From assembly GCA_022478985.1 (NCBI GenBank), contig JAKSZP010005261.1:62001-126000 (forward strand): a DNA stretch of 64,000 bases, in the 5' to 3' direction. This DNA is from Massospora cicadina (taxonomy: Eukaryota; Entomophthoromycota; Entomophthoromycetes; Entomophthorales; Entomophthoraceae). The translations under genes and the position numbers were made by a program. This document shows, one piece after another, positions 40,896 through 53,399 of this stretch. Each line of letters begins with the position of its first letter. The first letter of the stretch is position 1. The notes beneath the pieces were generated by a model, which was not told the DNA's origin, did no database searches, and saw only the letters and a list, made by a program, of their open reading frames with translations.

Positions 40896-42660
40896 TGTCA
40901 GGACATAGGGGTTTTAATCCAACCATCCTTTAATAAAGAGTCCAGGGCACCTAAAGTCCTAGGCACTGGGTACAAAGTCATACTTTTTTATAGAAAAGTC
41001 TTTAAACAATTTAAAGTTTGGAGTGGCATATGTCATCCAAACGGTTGTTCAATTAGTAAATAAGAATAGCTTGAAGGAGAATGGCTCCAATTTTTAATTT
41101 ACAAAAGGCCTATATGATTCTCAGTGGAATCTGTCCTCTTGGAGTAAGGCGCTTACTACCACTCCTTGGCCAAAGAGGCCTACAATTACTAATATAATTA
41201 CGGCGAAATGCCAGCATAATCAGGGGAGCCATTTGGAGGCCGCCCTCACATCATACATCAAATTAATTAAAACCCTAATGTAAAGACCGGGCACTTTTAT
41301 AGGCCTGGAGGAGGTCACACCATGTGAAAGTATTTTCCCCCACGGTGTTTGGCTCAAATACACCAAATCTTTACCTCACAGCCTTGTCATACCTACAACT
41401 AACCCTCCATCAGCCATTCCAATTAAAAAAGGCAAGAGAGAGAGCTTCAATAGGCCAAACTCCCATATTTCCTAAATAGTTTTAAAGATAATAATAAATT
41501 TGCATACTCGCTTCAAGCCTTGAGTTCATTTAAATACTAAGCAGAGCAATTGTAAGAGGGTTTTTTTAACCCCTCGCCAAAACCAATAAAAGTATTATAA
41601 AAATCCAACTTTATATCAATTTCAAGTGTATTTTATAAAGGGTAGTTACCCAGGCAAGGTATTTCCTGTTTCCACCATAGTGTAGATTTTGTTCAATACA
41701 ATTTGATACCTGTACTTGCTTGAAAAACTCTCAATTTGGAATATTTATCCCAAGGTTGACCCACCTAAAATACTTTTTCTTTTTTTCAAGGGTTTTCACA
41801 TTTTTATTTTAAAAGTACTATAAAAAACCCCTTTTATATATTCCAACGCTTAAAGAGTAGCCTCTCCTGCAAAATAATATTATTGAAATCCTGGGCCCAA
41901 AAGCATCTGCGAGCATAAAACATGCTCTAGATTCTAAAATCATATCCAGATAATTGTTCTTCACTAAAAATATAGAGTTAGCCTAAATGTTTTGGCAAAA
42001 AGTGTGTTTTTATTTTTTAAAACCAGAAAGTATAGGAGATTAGGGAATTATTCACAAGAAAATCTCCAGCGTTTCCAAGCCAAGATCTTTACAAATAGCA
42101 ATTGGTGATTCTGTAAATTCTGGTTACTTTGTTGAAAAGGACTTGATTGCCTTTTTGACCAGGTTTGGGCTCCAGTAGTATGAGGTTTCTTTCAAGCAAC
42201 ATTCAATCACATAAATTTGGTTTGAACCCCAAGTTTGATTTTAATTTTTACTCAAGGTGGTCTGACCTGGGACAATACTGCACTGATTAAGGAGATTCAA
42301 AGCAATAAGAAAAGAGTATAAAATCTAGGAAACCTCCATGCACGGCATATGATAGGCCAGGAATTCCATGGACCGCCTTGCTATTCACTATCTCGGTTCT
42401 AAGTTATGTTGCGCAACGCCAACACAGTCATAATTGTCCCCTACCCAAAGTTCATCTACCAGGATTAAACTTGGGGAGGCAGTGGTAGAGGGTCCATATT
42501 ATACCACTGGGATATTCTCCCTTTTGAACCCTAATTTTAGGTGCATTAATAAATTTAGTCAGGACTATCATTGACAATTGTTTCATCTAAATCTTAATTT
42601 TGGGTTCATATCTCATTATAAGATTGACTCAGATCCTTAATTAATCCTAGAATCCTTACA
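40896..42660 (-). repeat. 3' LTR of element G
   Basis: Starts TGTCAGGACATAGGGG and ends GAATCCTTACA. It pairs with the right LTR but carries a 909-bp insertion (41032-41940) and about 280 bp more around 42250-42530. The latter is flanked by TTTGAACCC repeats and may have been deleted from the right copy instead. Confidence 0.75.
41032..41940. mobile_element. 909-bp unclassified insertion in an LTR of G
   Basis: The right LTR of G reads straight through GGCATATCCATATAGCTGTTC. The left LTR has GGCATAT, then 909 extra bases, then CATATCCAGATAATTGTTC. The direct repeat CATAT (41027-41031 and 41941-41945) flanks it. It has neither TG...CA ends nor obvious terminal inverted repeats, and no coding content. 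Class unknown. Confidence 0.55.
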
Positions 42661-42661
42661 A

Positions 42662-42671
42662 CGCCCCTTTT
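42662..42671 (-). promoter_or_regulatory. Polypurine tract of element G
   Basis: On the minus strand AAAGGGGCG directly precedes TTGTAAGG, the start of the left LTR. Confidence 0.55.
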
Positions 42672-43179
42672 AAATCTTAGCGTAGGGGGGGGGTGAAAGG
42701 CAAATAATCAACTGTGTACTTGATTGATAACAGTTTACCTGAGCGATCTTTATAATCAAATGTTCATTCCTCATATATAATAGCTTTGTAGGGTCCTAAC
42801 CAATTTTTCCTCAATTAAGTTATTGCGTCCACCAGGTCAATGATGGTAAAAAAGGATTAAATCACGCAATCAATAGGTATGCAGAGGAGCATGCTTATCT
42901 TTATCCCAATTAGTCTCTCTGGTAGTGGTAGCAGACAAATTTAGGACCCTATGGCCTGGAGTTGGATAATCTCATTAACAATATTTCTCATAGTAAAATC
43001 AGTGGCTTTAGGGGATGATTGATAAAACTTAGATTGCACTTTAGAGGTCATTTGAGGATTATTTTCATACAGACATTTGAAGTGAGACATCTTAATAAAC
43101 TGATGATAACTTATCTGATATGCAAGATTTGCACTAGTAGATAATTCAACCAATGTAGAGGATCAGTCAAGGCCATTAT

Positions 43180-43950
43180 ATGGAGGGTTAATGTTAATGT
43201 ACCATTTACACGATATACCATTCCATTGGTTACATGATGGTAAGGAGTGTATAAACACTTGAAAGGGCCACATTAATTTGGTTAATTCATTTACCAGCGA
43301 GATCAGAATTATGAGCTTTATTTTGACAGAATTATGTTAGAAAGCTTATGTTGTGTTAGAACATATATATATGAATGTAAGCAGTAGCTTTTGTCAAAGT
43401 GAGCATAGGGATATAGCTACAATCCACTTGGTAATATGATCAACAGTCAGAATAAAGAATCAATAGCTATTAGATGCTCGAGGGAGTGGACCCACAACAT
43501 CAATACTAATAGTGTGGAAGGGTCCACAGGGTGGAACCACTGGATGTTGATATCAGGGATTAAGTCTGGCTTGAATTACCATACCAGACATGACTCTAAT
43601 GCATCTTGAATTGAAACGCGCATATCTTCCTGGTACCATTGAGTTTTGAGACACTGGTGGGTTTTCTGAATTACTCTGTGGCTGACTTGCAGATGTCCTC
43701 TAGTATAACATCTGTGCGAGCTGAAGGCAAAATGTAGGGTAACCATTTTTGTGACATGAGCTTTTACAGGTTACATTTATATCTTGGATATTTGCTGGCC
43801 TTTTCACTATTTTTTTGAATAGCCAGGGAATCATTTTCCATAAATGTGTCTGGGTTAAAAGACTGTAGAGTCAATCTTCTTTAAGTTTGGTTATAGTTAG
43901 TATATGTGATCTGGATAAACAATCAACATTTTGATTTATGGACCAGTGTC
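43180..43950 (-). pseudogene. Integrase remnant of element G
   Basis: The minus strand reads GPFHTISIDVVGPLPR at 43476-43525, the integrase core start with its catalytic Asp codon (43499-43501) kept. An AxxxVxxxVTKWIVAI-like stretch follows near 43420-43450, as in DHLTKWVEA of related elements. Part of the zinc-finger region lies to the right (43560-43800). Later catalytic residues are not readable. Stops are frequent. Confidence 0.65.
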
Positions 43951-44449
43951 AGGGACTGATGTACTACTGACCTGGTTGGGGTAGCTAACCATGAGCTAGC
44001 ATAACCAAGGGTTTTAACCCAGCATGCCAAGGACACTAGAGATATCCAAGTATAAGGAATGGTGGATAAGATGGTATGGGAGTTGCCTAAGGTATGGTTT
44101 AAGAGGGGAAAGTTGGAAGGGAGTTTCTTGTAGGCTGGGGTGGTAGGTCAGTATTTATAACACTTTAGTAAATAAATTTAATAGTGTTTGAATAATAAAA
44201 AATTTTCCGCAGAGATAACAAATAAATTCCTTGGTACTATTTACCATCCAACTTCCTGGGCTTACCTAAGCTTAATTAGTTTTAAAAAAGTACACTATTC
44301 TTCTCTGGAGCTTATGAGATTACAGCTTGCATATTGTTTTGAAAGGCAGTAAGAATCTTCTCAGTTTCATTGTAAATTCGTTTTGATACAATTTTCTTAC
44401 TTGATGTTATTGAAATTGAGGTAATATAAATAAAAAATTATTATTTTCA

Positions 44450-45540
44450 CTACAAATATTCACATGATATGCAATTACTTAATCTAACTTCATCACATAT
44501 CCTCTTGATCTGATGGATGCTACCTGTAATCTCCGAAATTCCACTGATGTCAGAAATTACCCTGACAACCAGGATGATAAAGAATAGAAAAGTCGTAGCT
44601 TTAAAATTTTAGAGCCCATTAGGCTAATCTCCCATTGGGATCTTTTATCTGTTAAAGCCATCACAGCGAAGCATGGTTGGTAATTACAGTAAAATGATTA
44701 TCATATAAATAAAGTCAGAAATCTTGATAACCAGTAGTACCACCAAACACTCTCACTCTGTAATATTACAGATGTGTTTAGCTTTTGGCAGGGTCTTACT
44801 ATAATAAGCAATGAGATGATCACTAAGGTTTCATCATGATAGGATAATATAACTCCTATATCTATATTGCTAGCATCAATGAAAAGTAAAAATGGTTTTT
44901 AAAATTAGGATGCACAATTAAAGGTGAATGGGAGAGAGCTATGTGTAAAAGGTTGAAGCCTGCTTTTGCTCCTCTTTCCACTTGAAGGGTATTCCTTTCA
45001 ACAAATATCTTAAAGGCTCAGAGGTGTCAGAAAACTGTGGAATAAACTGGTGATAATATTCCACCATCCCTAAGAAGGGCTGTACATCAAGTAGGGAATA
45101 TGGGGGACATCTTTGAAATAGCCATAACTTTGTCATCCATTGGGGATATTCCATCCTTACTTATTTTTAGGCCTAAAATCCATTTCATTTTGAAAAAAAG
45201 AACATTTGGACGGCTTTTAGCTTTAAGGAAGCTTGGCGTAAATGCTTGAAAACCTCCCTTAGATGTGCCAGGTATTTGGTAAAAGTTTACAAAAATGGTT
45301 ATATTGTTAAGATAGACTAACACATAAGTGTGTTTCAAATCATCTAATGAACGACCATGGTCCTTTGGAAGGTTTTAGGGGTTTTTCATAACCCCTACGG
45401 CATTTGAGTAGGCTCAAATTATCCATCACTATAAATGAGTGCGCATTTTTTTCAGACTCTAGGGGATAAACTGATTTGCAATACTCACTGGCAAGATAAA
45501 TCCAAAAATAATGGGATCTTGACATCTAACTCTATGAATC
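44450..45540 (-). pseudogene. Reverse transcriptase and RNase H remnant of element G
   Basis: Three open pieces on the minus strand. 45340-45525 has IYLASEYCKSVYPLESEKNAH, the RT palm. 45087-45338 has VYLNNITIF, where the polymerase box should read YLDD, then LKISKDGISPMDDKVMAI. 44939-45154 has VQPFLGMVEYYHQFIPQFSD and LLKGIPFKW, the thumb block shared with B (VGYYCQFIPRFADLAKPL). RNase H follows to about 44450 but is poorly preserved. Frameshifts separate the pieces. Confidence 0.8.
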
Positions 45541-45999
45541 ATCTATATTAGGTAAAGGATAATCACCTTTTTATGTACGGGAATTATTTACCAAAAATAA
45601 AAAAAATAAGCGCCTGCCATCTTTTTAATAATTTGAAAAAAGTGGTGAAGCCCACGAGATTTTGAAGGGACAAGTATCCCAGCTTCTAACAGTTGCCTTA
45701 GTTCTAGAGCTACTTGAACTTTATCAACTTTAGGTTTTATGGTAAGCTTGAGATTTAAATGAGGGGGTTGATATTCAGTTTAGACTTGGTGAATTACTCC
45801 TGAAGTTTTCCTGTATTCACCTTGTCGCAAAGAAAAGATACCATATACTCCTCAAAAAAGGTCTTCTAGATTCTGGTGTTCATTGTGTTTGAGTCTGTCC
45901 TTAATCTTACTTTTAAACAAAGTTATGGTGGGTAAGGGATCAACCTTAAATGATTTTTGAGAACCAAAAATGCTTACATCTGCAATATTTTCAATAGGA

Positions 46000-46760
46000 C
46001 TTAGTTTTGTATAGGCAATGAGGGCATGTAAAGGAACTTGGAGGGTCTAACTTATAATATCCCCTAATAGAATGGAGATAGAATTCCCATACGTGGGGTT
46101 TAAAATCAATGACAAGCAAAACTTCTTTGATAGAAGGGTTAAGGTGTCTATTAGCCCTAAAACCTGGTTAGAAAGAATGTGAATCTTAATTTCTAAAACC
46201 ACAATAACTTGAGAACCAGGTGGTATATTATAAGATGGGGGCGTACAGAGGTATTCCGTCATCAGAATCCACAGCCTCAGGGCTAGCCTAGGTTGCACCC
46301 CAAGATTTGATATTCTATTTTGCAAATAGAGGTGGGATAATTGACAAGGAAAGTTCATTTTTTTGGATTCCCTTTATTTTTGATTAAGAGATTAATATAA
46401 ATGGTATCCAATACCCTAAGAGAGAAGTATTTTTCCTTATGATTGATAATACGGTTGAACTTTGCATTGATTGTACTTCAATAAGCAACTTGTAGTTATT
46501 AATTTCTAACTTGACAGTGGGGATGGTTATCAAGAGTTTTTGAATTAGAGGGGTAAGGCAGAATATGCCCCAATTGACTTATTAGTCTGATTACTCGCTG
46601 TCCTATATTCAGCTTTGTGGATAAAATCTGGTGCCATTTTACTTTCTGTATAAGTCAGGAGGATATAACGTTAACTAGTAACCAGTATCAATTATAACCA
46701 GGGCTTTAACTTTGTTAATGACTTCCTTTACTCATACCACTGAAGATCCAAGTTAAGAAT
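46000..46760 (-). pseudogene. Protease region of element G
   Basis: The minus strand reads KALVIIDTGY around 46675-46705, with DTG at 46681-46689, the aspartic protease active site. A 103-codon open piece follows at 46047-46358, in the region leading to RT. A stop comes right after the DTG motif. Confidence 0.55.
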
Positions 46761-46769
46761 TAATGGCTA

Positions 46770-48348
46770 ATAAGCTATCAGTAGGAAATTGTTACAAGGT
46801 GAGCAAAGGATTTTGCCTCAGCCAATATTGGGGGTTTTCAATGTGTTTGAACATTTTTCTAGCTAATAATTGACTCTCACTGTTAGATCTGAAAATGAAA
46901 CCTGATTTTGTATCTGGCCAATAAAAATAAGAAAACTGAAGGTCTTTAGTTACTTGAATAGTTAGAGTTAATTCAATATAAGCAGGAGCATCTAACACAA
47001 AACAACCCAATGTATTGGGAATTGAACTAGAAGTAAAGGTAATTGATTATCGTCAGCAGAGGGAGCCTATTAACCTATGATGACAAATCCTTCACTGCCT
47101 TACTTTGACAAACGTGTAAAAAGCTAATAGTGTGGTTGTTTTTTACAATAAGTGTAAAATAACTTAGATGAAGAGAGTCATGGGGCGTAACTGCTAACGA
47201 TTGATGCTGAGGCTTGTTATTGGGATAAGGTGTCCCAGTTGATTTAAACTGATTGGCAGTAATCTAAATGATGACTTCTTTAATATGTAAGAAAGACGTA
47301 AGGCTTTGTTTCACTGTTTTAAGATAAAGTAGGATATTAGGCATATGTTTGAATGTTGATAAAGATGCGGTGAATGCATATTACAATTTAAGATAATTAC
47401 CTGCGATTAAAGTATGAGCCCCAAGATAAAATAAATGAGTGAACCCATTTATGATTTCTCTAATTAAGAATTATTTCATAAAAGTCTTTTTCTGGTTGGA
47501 TAATGTTAAGTCCCTCCAAAACTCCTGAAGCAGAGCAGATTCAGCATCATTCCTGATACAGCAGTTGATCAAATCAGGTACCATGATGTCCTGAGCAAAG
47601 CAGCTAAGTCAATTTGTCAGGTGTTTGAGAGATTGATTATTACTTGCCTCCTCCATTGCACTTTAATAACAACATTGAAAGAGAAGATGGTACCATCTCT
47701 GGGGACGCACTTCTCTTTAAATATTCTTTTAAAAGGGCTATCTGGATGGGTTGGAGGCCAAATGACATGCTGACACCAGGGGCACCCCTTCACTTAGGAA
47801 AGAAATGGTATATTTTGGAATACCTATGGGGGTGGACAGCATCCAGTTGACTTCACAGGTTATTAACACCTTAAAGAACTAAGTCTACTTACTCATGGGC
47901 TCCCAAAGGGCTAACTTTTTGGCGGAAAGCTGGGTCAATCTCCAAATTTCACTCTTTAGAATGGCAGTCATATCTCAGAGTTCAAGTTCAAGTTGCTCAG
48001 TGGCGAGCATTTGTTGTTCCAAGACTCCTACTATGGCGGGTGAAGTAACCAAGTTTCAAGGCGTTCAGAATGAGCTTGAAGAGAAAATTCATGGAGGAGA
48101 GGCACTCCATCCCAAGTGAGTTGTGCTCCTTGAGCTACGCGTCCAAGTTATACATTGAGATTTTGTATTTTCAAAACTAACAACTGTATTTGATCATCAG
48201 GGATTTTGGGATCAGTACTAGGTCCAGGAGTAACGGGGGATCCCAATGACTCAGGGGGTTCAAAGGACCCACAGTGGCTAGCCATACCATCATGACTGGG
48301 GACTCTAGGCTTGCCAGGCATTCCAGGAGGGCCAGCACCGCCTGACAT
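46770..48348 (-). pseudogene. Gag of element G
   Basis: Opens at ATG 48348 with MSGGAGPPGMPGKPRVPS, a Gly/Pro tract with Gly-X-Y spacing, then PDDQIQLLVLKIQNL, probably a coiled coil. The rest of the capsid is spread over broken frames down to about 46800. No zinc knuckle could be read with confidence. The Gly/Pro start parallels the collagen-like tract of the B/C/F Gag. Confidence 0.5.
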
Positions 48349-49150
48349 TATGAGTGGTCTGGAGGAACAAATAACGTCTTGATTATCTCAAGTATTATAA
48401 AATAACTTTTCTAGAAACCAAGGCGTTCATGCACATAAGACATGAAGTTATTATTTTGGGTTTGTACTTCTGTGGCACGATCCCCAATCTGATTATGAAT
48501 AACAACCTTTAATTGAATAAAACAATTGGAAAGCTTCATTTGTAAAAATCTCATGATCCTCTCATCATGACGTGTTAACACAACCTTCATCTCATTGATT
48601 AGTTGCTGATTTGCTAAGATGGCACTTCAATTTTCACTGCCAAAGATAGAAGCATACTGGTAAAATTGAAGGAGTTACAAATGCAAAGTACTTGATAACT
48701 GTAAATGCCTAGTGGTTCCTGATGATGGAACCCAGCTACTTGCATTAGATGGTACAAGGTGGGATGTACAAACTGATGCAAATAGCGCTCTGAATGTCCT
48801 TATATGTCTTGTTCTACTAAGCGAGGAACTGTCAGCTATACTCATCATAGGGCTGGTAATGCAAGGGCTCGTCTTATATTGGCTCAAACTTCAGGGACAT
48901 AGGACCCAGAAAGGAGGAGTTGGAGAGCTTCAAAGTCAGAGATTTTGTAGTTGATAATTTTCCATGGAAGGGGTGGGAAGGCTTACCTCCGTAGAAACGG
49001 TTAAAAATGTTGCAAGTCAGTTTCATTTCTCCTATATGCATACCGATCACCTAACAACTTAGGCGGAGAGGCATCATGATCTGAAGAGGTTTCTGATTAT
49101 GAATCAGTGTCGTTTATTGTAATTATAATTTCACCAGAACTCAGGTTGTA
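48349..49150 (-). other. Leader of element G
   Basis: Non-coding or unreadable DNA between the Gag start of G and its primer-binding site. Several short open frames on both strands carry no motif. Confidence 0.4.
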
Positions 49151-49168
49151 ACCTGGAAGGGAGAACCA
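49151..49168 (-). promoter_or_regulatory. Primer-binding site of element G
   Basis: On the minus strand TGGTTCTCCCTTCCAGGT follows 2 bases after the right LTR. It begins TGG like the others but then differs, so G uses another tRNA than A, B, E and F. Confidence 0.55.
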
Positions 49169-49170
49169 GT

Positions 49171-49730
49171 TTTTTCAAATGGATGGGGGTTTAATCCAAC
49201 TGTCTTATAATATAAAGTCCTGGACACCTGAAGTCCTGGGCACTGGATACAAAAGTTATGAACTTAAAGAAAAAGTCCCCACTCAAGAAAAAAACCCAAA
49301 GTGGCATATCCATATAGCTGTTCTTCCCTATAAAAATAAAGATAGGCCAAATTTTATGGCATAAAAAGTGTCTTTATCTTCTTTCAAACCAAAATATATG
49401 TGTTATTAGTGAATTATTTTCAGAGAAAATCCTCAAGTGCTTCCAAGCCAAGATATATACTAAATAGCAATTGGGGATTCTACAAACGTTCTGGTTATTC
49501 TGTTGAACAGGATTTAATTGCTTTTTGATAGAGTTTGGAATCTAAAATCAGGAGGTTTTTGTTGAGCAACATTTGATTGCATAGATTAAGTATGAACCCC
49601 AATAATGGGAAGCATTGATAAATTTAGTCAGGAATTATCTCTGACAAATGTTTCATCTAAATCTTTAGTTCAGGTTCAGATACCGTCATCAATCTGACTC
49701 AAATCCTTAATTTTCAATTGAATCCCAACA
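49171..49730 (-). repeat. 5' LTR of element G
   Basis: Pairs with the left LTR: GTCCTGG(G)CACTGG(A/G)TACAAA near 49230, CTTCCAAGCCAAGAT near 49440, AATAAATTTAGTCAGGA near 49617, and end AATCCCAACA. The left edge (decayed TG) is approximate. Confidence 0.7.
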
Positions 49731-49735
49731 CCATT

Positions 49736-49955
49736 GTTGATAATCATCAGTTGATAATGAGGCTTACAACCAACTTGCAGCATTAATTAGCGGAAATTTG
49801 GGCTATTTTAATGACCAGCTTCGTCAGAACTCTCACCTCCTTGAGGCCATCTAAATCAACATCTCAACCAAATTGAGGACCATGCACAGGACTTTAAAAA
49901 GCATTACTATGAGATAACCACTCATGACATTGACTCAAGACGCAAGGGGCTCAAA
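49736..49955 (+). pseudogene. Gag of F, second part
   Basis: Continues the gag of F between G and E. It matches C around 15750-15975: GGGCTATTTTAATGACCAGC aligns with AGCTATCTTGAGGACCAGCT, and CATTACTATGAGATAACC with AACTATCATGAGCTGAC. It ends in the start of the Gly-X-Y tract (DARGSKG) where E inserted. Frameshifts are present. Confidence 0.75.
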
Positions 49956-49960
49956 GGGCT

Positions 49961-50590
49961 TGTCATGAAATTAGCCAGAAGTTTTCCTCTCTCTATGTCA
50001 AATGTTAGGATGAATTAGATTCAATACTGGCCGTTGAGTGATTGCATAGGCCTCCGATGGATCCAGTTGCCTCAAGAAATTCATGTACAGTTAGTATAAA
50101 TTGATTACTGGCAACTAGAATTTCAGGGTAATTAAAGGTAAGTTTTATATTGAGTTCTTGACGATTGTTGACAGATAAAATTATGAAAGATAATAATAAA
50201 GAATGCGGCGACATGGTTATAATTTCGCTAAGATTGTACTGAGTGAATATTGAGAAAGTTTACCTGCTTGGTGAAGTTGTGGAAGTGACTGCAACAGAAA
50301 AGAGAGATAACAACAGCAATGGAGAATGGAAAGGTGATCGCTTTTGTATAATAAGCTACAGTGGACTATATAACATGAAGTTGATATTAGTGTCAACCAC
50401 ATTGGTTTAAGAAATATGAAGCTGATTATAATAAAGATTGTGGTTTCTGGAAGCGACCTCTTCTAGTTTATATTTTACCATCTTTTCTCAGGAAACATTA
50501 TTATTCATATTTGTCCTTCTATTGTATCAGTGAGCTTAACCGCTGTTCAACCATCCACTGGATCTTATTGAGTCTACCAGAAAGTTAACA
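49961..50590 (+). repeat. 5' LTR of element E
   Basis: Begins TGTCATGAAATTAGCCAG and ends AGAAAGTTAACA. Shared with the 3' LTR: CTATGTCAAATG(T/C)TAGGAT, GAGAATGGAAAGG(T/G)GATCGC, CCTTCTATTGTATCA-like and AGCTTAACC. The primer-binding site TGGTTCTCACTACAGAGG follows at 50592-50609. Confidence 0.85.
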
Positions 50591-50647
50591 GTGGTTCTCA
50601 CTACAGAGGCTCACTTATTCAATTCTACATCTAAAATACCTGTAACC

Positions 50648-53060
50648 ATGGCAGATTATAACTATTTTTGCCAAAGAATCGTGAGAATTTTTGCAAAAAA
50701 TATACAAGCGACCCTATGGAAAATTTCAATAAGGAACCCACCCTGTTCTCCTTGAAAAAGCCAGCTGAACTCAGTGACTCTCAAATGAAATTGCAGTTAT
50801 CTGCCTGTCCAGCTCTTGAGTCGGCCCAGAATGGAAGCTCCTTGGATGTCAACGCTGCTCAGCTTCATAGTATGATGAAATGGCTCCTTTGGGGATACCG
50901 TCTTTATTATGGGACCCTGTAGAAGATTTTATGAGTATGTTCTTTAACCAGAGAGATTAGGACCAGTGTTACAAAATGTATGAGTCTTATCTGGATTTGG
51001 CTACTACCAGCCTGACGCGCCATCTTGCCTCCCATGGGCCTGTAGAATATCTTGTAGCTCATATACAGCCATCTATTTGGCAGCTCCCTGCGAGTCCTGG
51101 AAAAATATAATATTAAAATTGAGGATGCAATGCAGTTTGAGAAAGCACAATGAAACGATAATTGGATGTTTCTGGAACTCCTCAAACAGACTTTCATGGA
51201 GATGAGGGGGGCTCTTGTTCAAGTACACACTCAGGTTGCCAATGCTCACGGTCAGATGGATCAACTTGTGTCCCATTTTGAATCAGGAGCTACCTCAAGT
51301 ATGGAAGAGTTTCTTAACTGAGAGAACTCATGCCCAAATGGATCAGGGAAATAACTACCTTGGGAGGGAAAACTAAACAATTCATGCAAGCAATGAAAAA
51401 TGGGTGTCAGGTAACAACTCTGCTTTGGGCTGCAGTAGGGACTGCGTTACCCAGTTGGAGTGGCATGTACTGACCAAGCCAATTCCGTTGCATTTGAACA
51501 TAGCCAAAAGTGAAGTGAGTGAGTCAACTACTGCACCGCTGAAAATTCTGGAGTATCATTCCTCAGCTCCTCCAAGTATAGGCAGTTGTTAACTTGATAC
51601 CTCACCTTGGGGGCTTGAGCACTGCCTGTTATGGATAGTCTGTGACTCTTCCGTTTATAGAGTCCATAAAATAGCCAATATTAGGGTCAGTATGGAAAAT
51701 CTTCAGCAATCAAATGAGGAGCTCCTTCAATAAAGAGCTGCACTAGTAAGTCAAATAGAAGAATCCTCTCATCAAGCTTGTGAAAACGGTCAGCAGATTT
51801 CCAGATTGCAAGTAACTCTCAAAAATGTGGTAGAGCATCTTCAAACTCTTGTACAGAAACTGGCCGCAGAGAAGGAAATACACCACAAATTACAAAGTGA
51901 GGTCAACAATACTTAGACAGGATGCTAATGAAGGGCTCTGTAAGCGTGGAGTAGCTAATGCAGAATGCATCATGGAAGATATTTTTGTGGAACATGGAGG
52001 TGAAGGGAGTCAAGCAGTGGATAGTTTTGATTTGGGGACATGTATTATGGGTCAAAATTTGAGCTACCCCTGGTCGTCACTGTTATCCCAGCTGAAGAGG
52101 CTATTACTTCTAAAAAGTTTATGGCAGCCACAAGTTCTGTTCCACATCCTGATTATGGTCCTTATGGGGGAGATACATTAGCCAGGCTAGAGACAGCCCA
52201 AACTTGCTGCAAGTAACTGCAGCCTGGATCGCAAGGAATATGTGTGGGTCAAAAATTGCCCTCATTTACTTGAGGGAGGTAATATGCACGAGTTTCTCAA
52301 GCAGTTTAAGTTTGCCATTCAAGGTTTTTTGGATCTCCATAAGGCAAAGTTGCTAATCTCCACACTGGATGTTGAAATCTCCGAGCATAGCACCTGCTAC
52401 CTGGTGGATTGCTCTGTGACCTACAAGGAGGTCAAGGATAAAGCGCTTCATTTTTTTGGTGGGGTAGAAACGATGGCGCAATGATAAGTAGACTTCCTGA
52501 AATTAGGTCTTAATTAAACAAAACCCTTTTGACATTTGCTGACCATTTCACCTTGGAAGCGCGTGTATTAGTAGCGGTGGGTGTACTGCCAGAGGAGGAT
52601 GTTAGTATCACTATAACCGCCGCTGTGAAACCCCATTTGGGAGCTCTACAACACAATGGCTCCAGTTATCCAAGGGATATCCCACTACTGTGGATTCTCA
52701 ACTACCTGCGGCAATTGTCTGCCACATTCAACCCACCCACGGAAACTAGAAACCATCTGTGGCTGTTGTTAGAAATCCATCTGAGAGTAGTCTGAATCAG
52801 CTGAATTATACAGCCCTGGAAAACCCTTGTCCAAGTTACAATCTTCCACCATACCCGTGACCAACTTATGATTATTTGAGCCACCCACCGCAAGTTTTTT
52901 ATGCTCCGCCTCACCCCCACCACACTTACAACCCTTATACTGGGTACAAAGACGTTCAAAAACAAGATCCTTCTGGAATAATTTGCTTTAAAGGTGGTCA
53001 GCAAGGGCATTATGTAGCGAGTTGCCTGCAAAGCGAAACGCCCATGAAGTTCCGCTGATG
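50648..53060 (+). pseudogene. Gag of element E
   Basis: Starts near ATG 50648 and is broken into several frames. Pieces: 50668-50922 (ENFNKEPTLFSLKKPAELSD), a coiled region about 51700-51900 (VRVSMENLQQ-like, many Leu/Gln), and a capsid-like piece at 52242-52484 (LLEGGNMHEFLKQFKFAIQG). A zinc knuckle at 52984-53025 reads C-F-K-G ... H ... C: the second Cys is Gly (GGT for TGT). The overall length, about 800 codons, is long for a gypsy Gag. Confidence 0.65.
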
Positions 53061-53399
53061 CTGGAAAGGCAGGGAAAAAACAAGTGGAGTAAAGATGGGA
53101 CGCTACACTTCTGTTGCAAAAAATTCATTTGTCCCATCTCTCTTAAAGAGTCAGTCTATGTTGGTGTGCCTGCCTTCAATGACATATTTTTAACAACAAA
53201 CCACTGATAATGTGAATGTGGTAACCTGTTCTCAAGCCAAAGAGGGCATCATGGAAGGGATCCGCTAAGAGATATAGAAATTATATGGCTTCCAGGTACT
53301 GGAGAGTAATTTGGCCGTCAAACCCCAATCATCCTCGATGTGGCCCCGTTAGAGGGCGTGAATGTCACCATCCCAGTAGAGCGGATCATACAAGAGTAC

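Larger units (their letters stand above)
40896..49730 (-). mobile_element. Ty3/gypsy element G, inserted in gag of F
   Basis: LTRs at 40896-42660 (carrying a 909-bp insertion) and 49171-49730. Flanks CCATA (40891-40895) and CCATT (49731-49735) form a 5-bp duplication with one change. Internally, on the minus strand: primer-binding site, Gag, protease, RT, RNase H, integrase, polypurine tract. The gag of F continues on both sides in the right order. The coding region has many stops. Confidence 0.85.
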
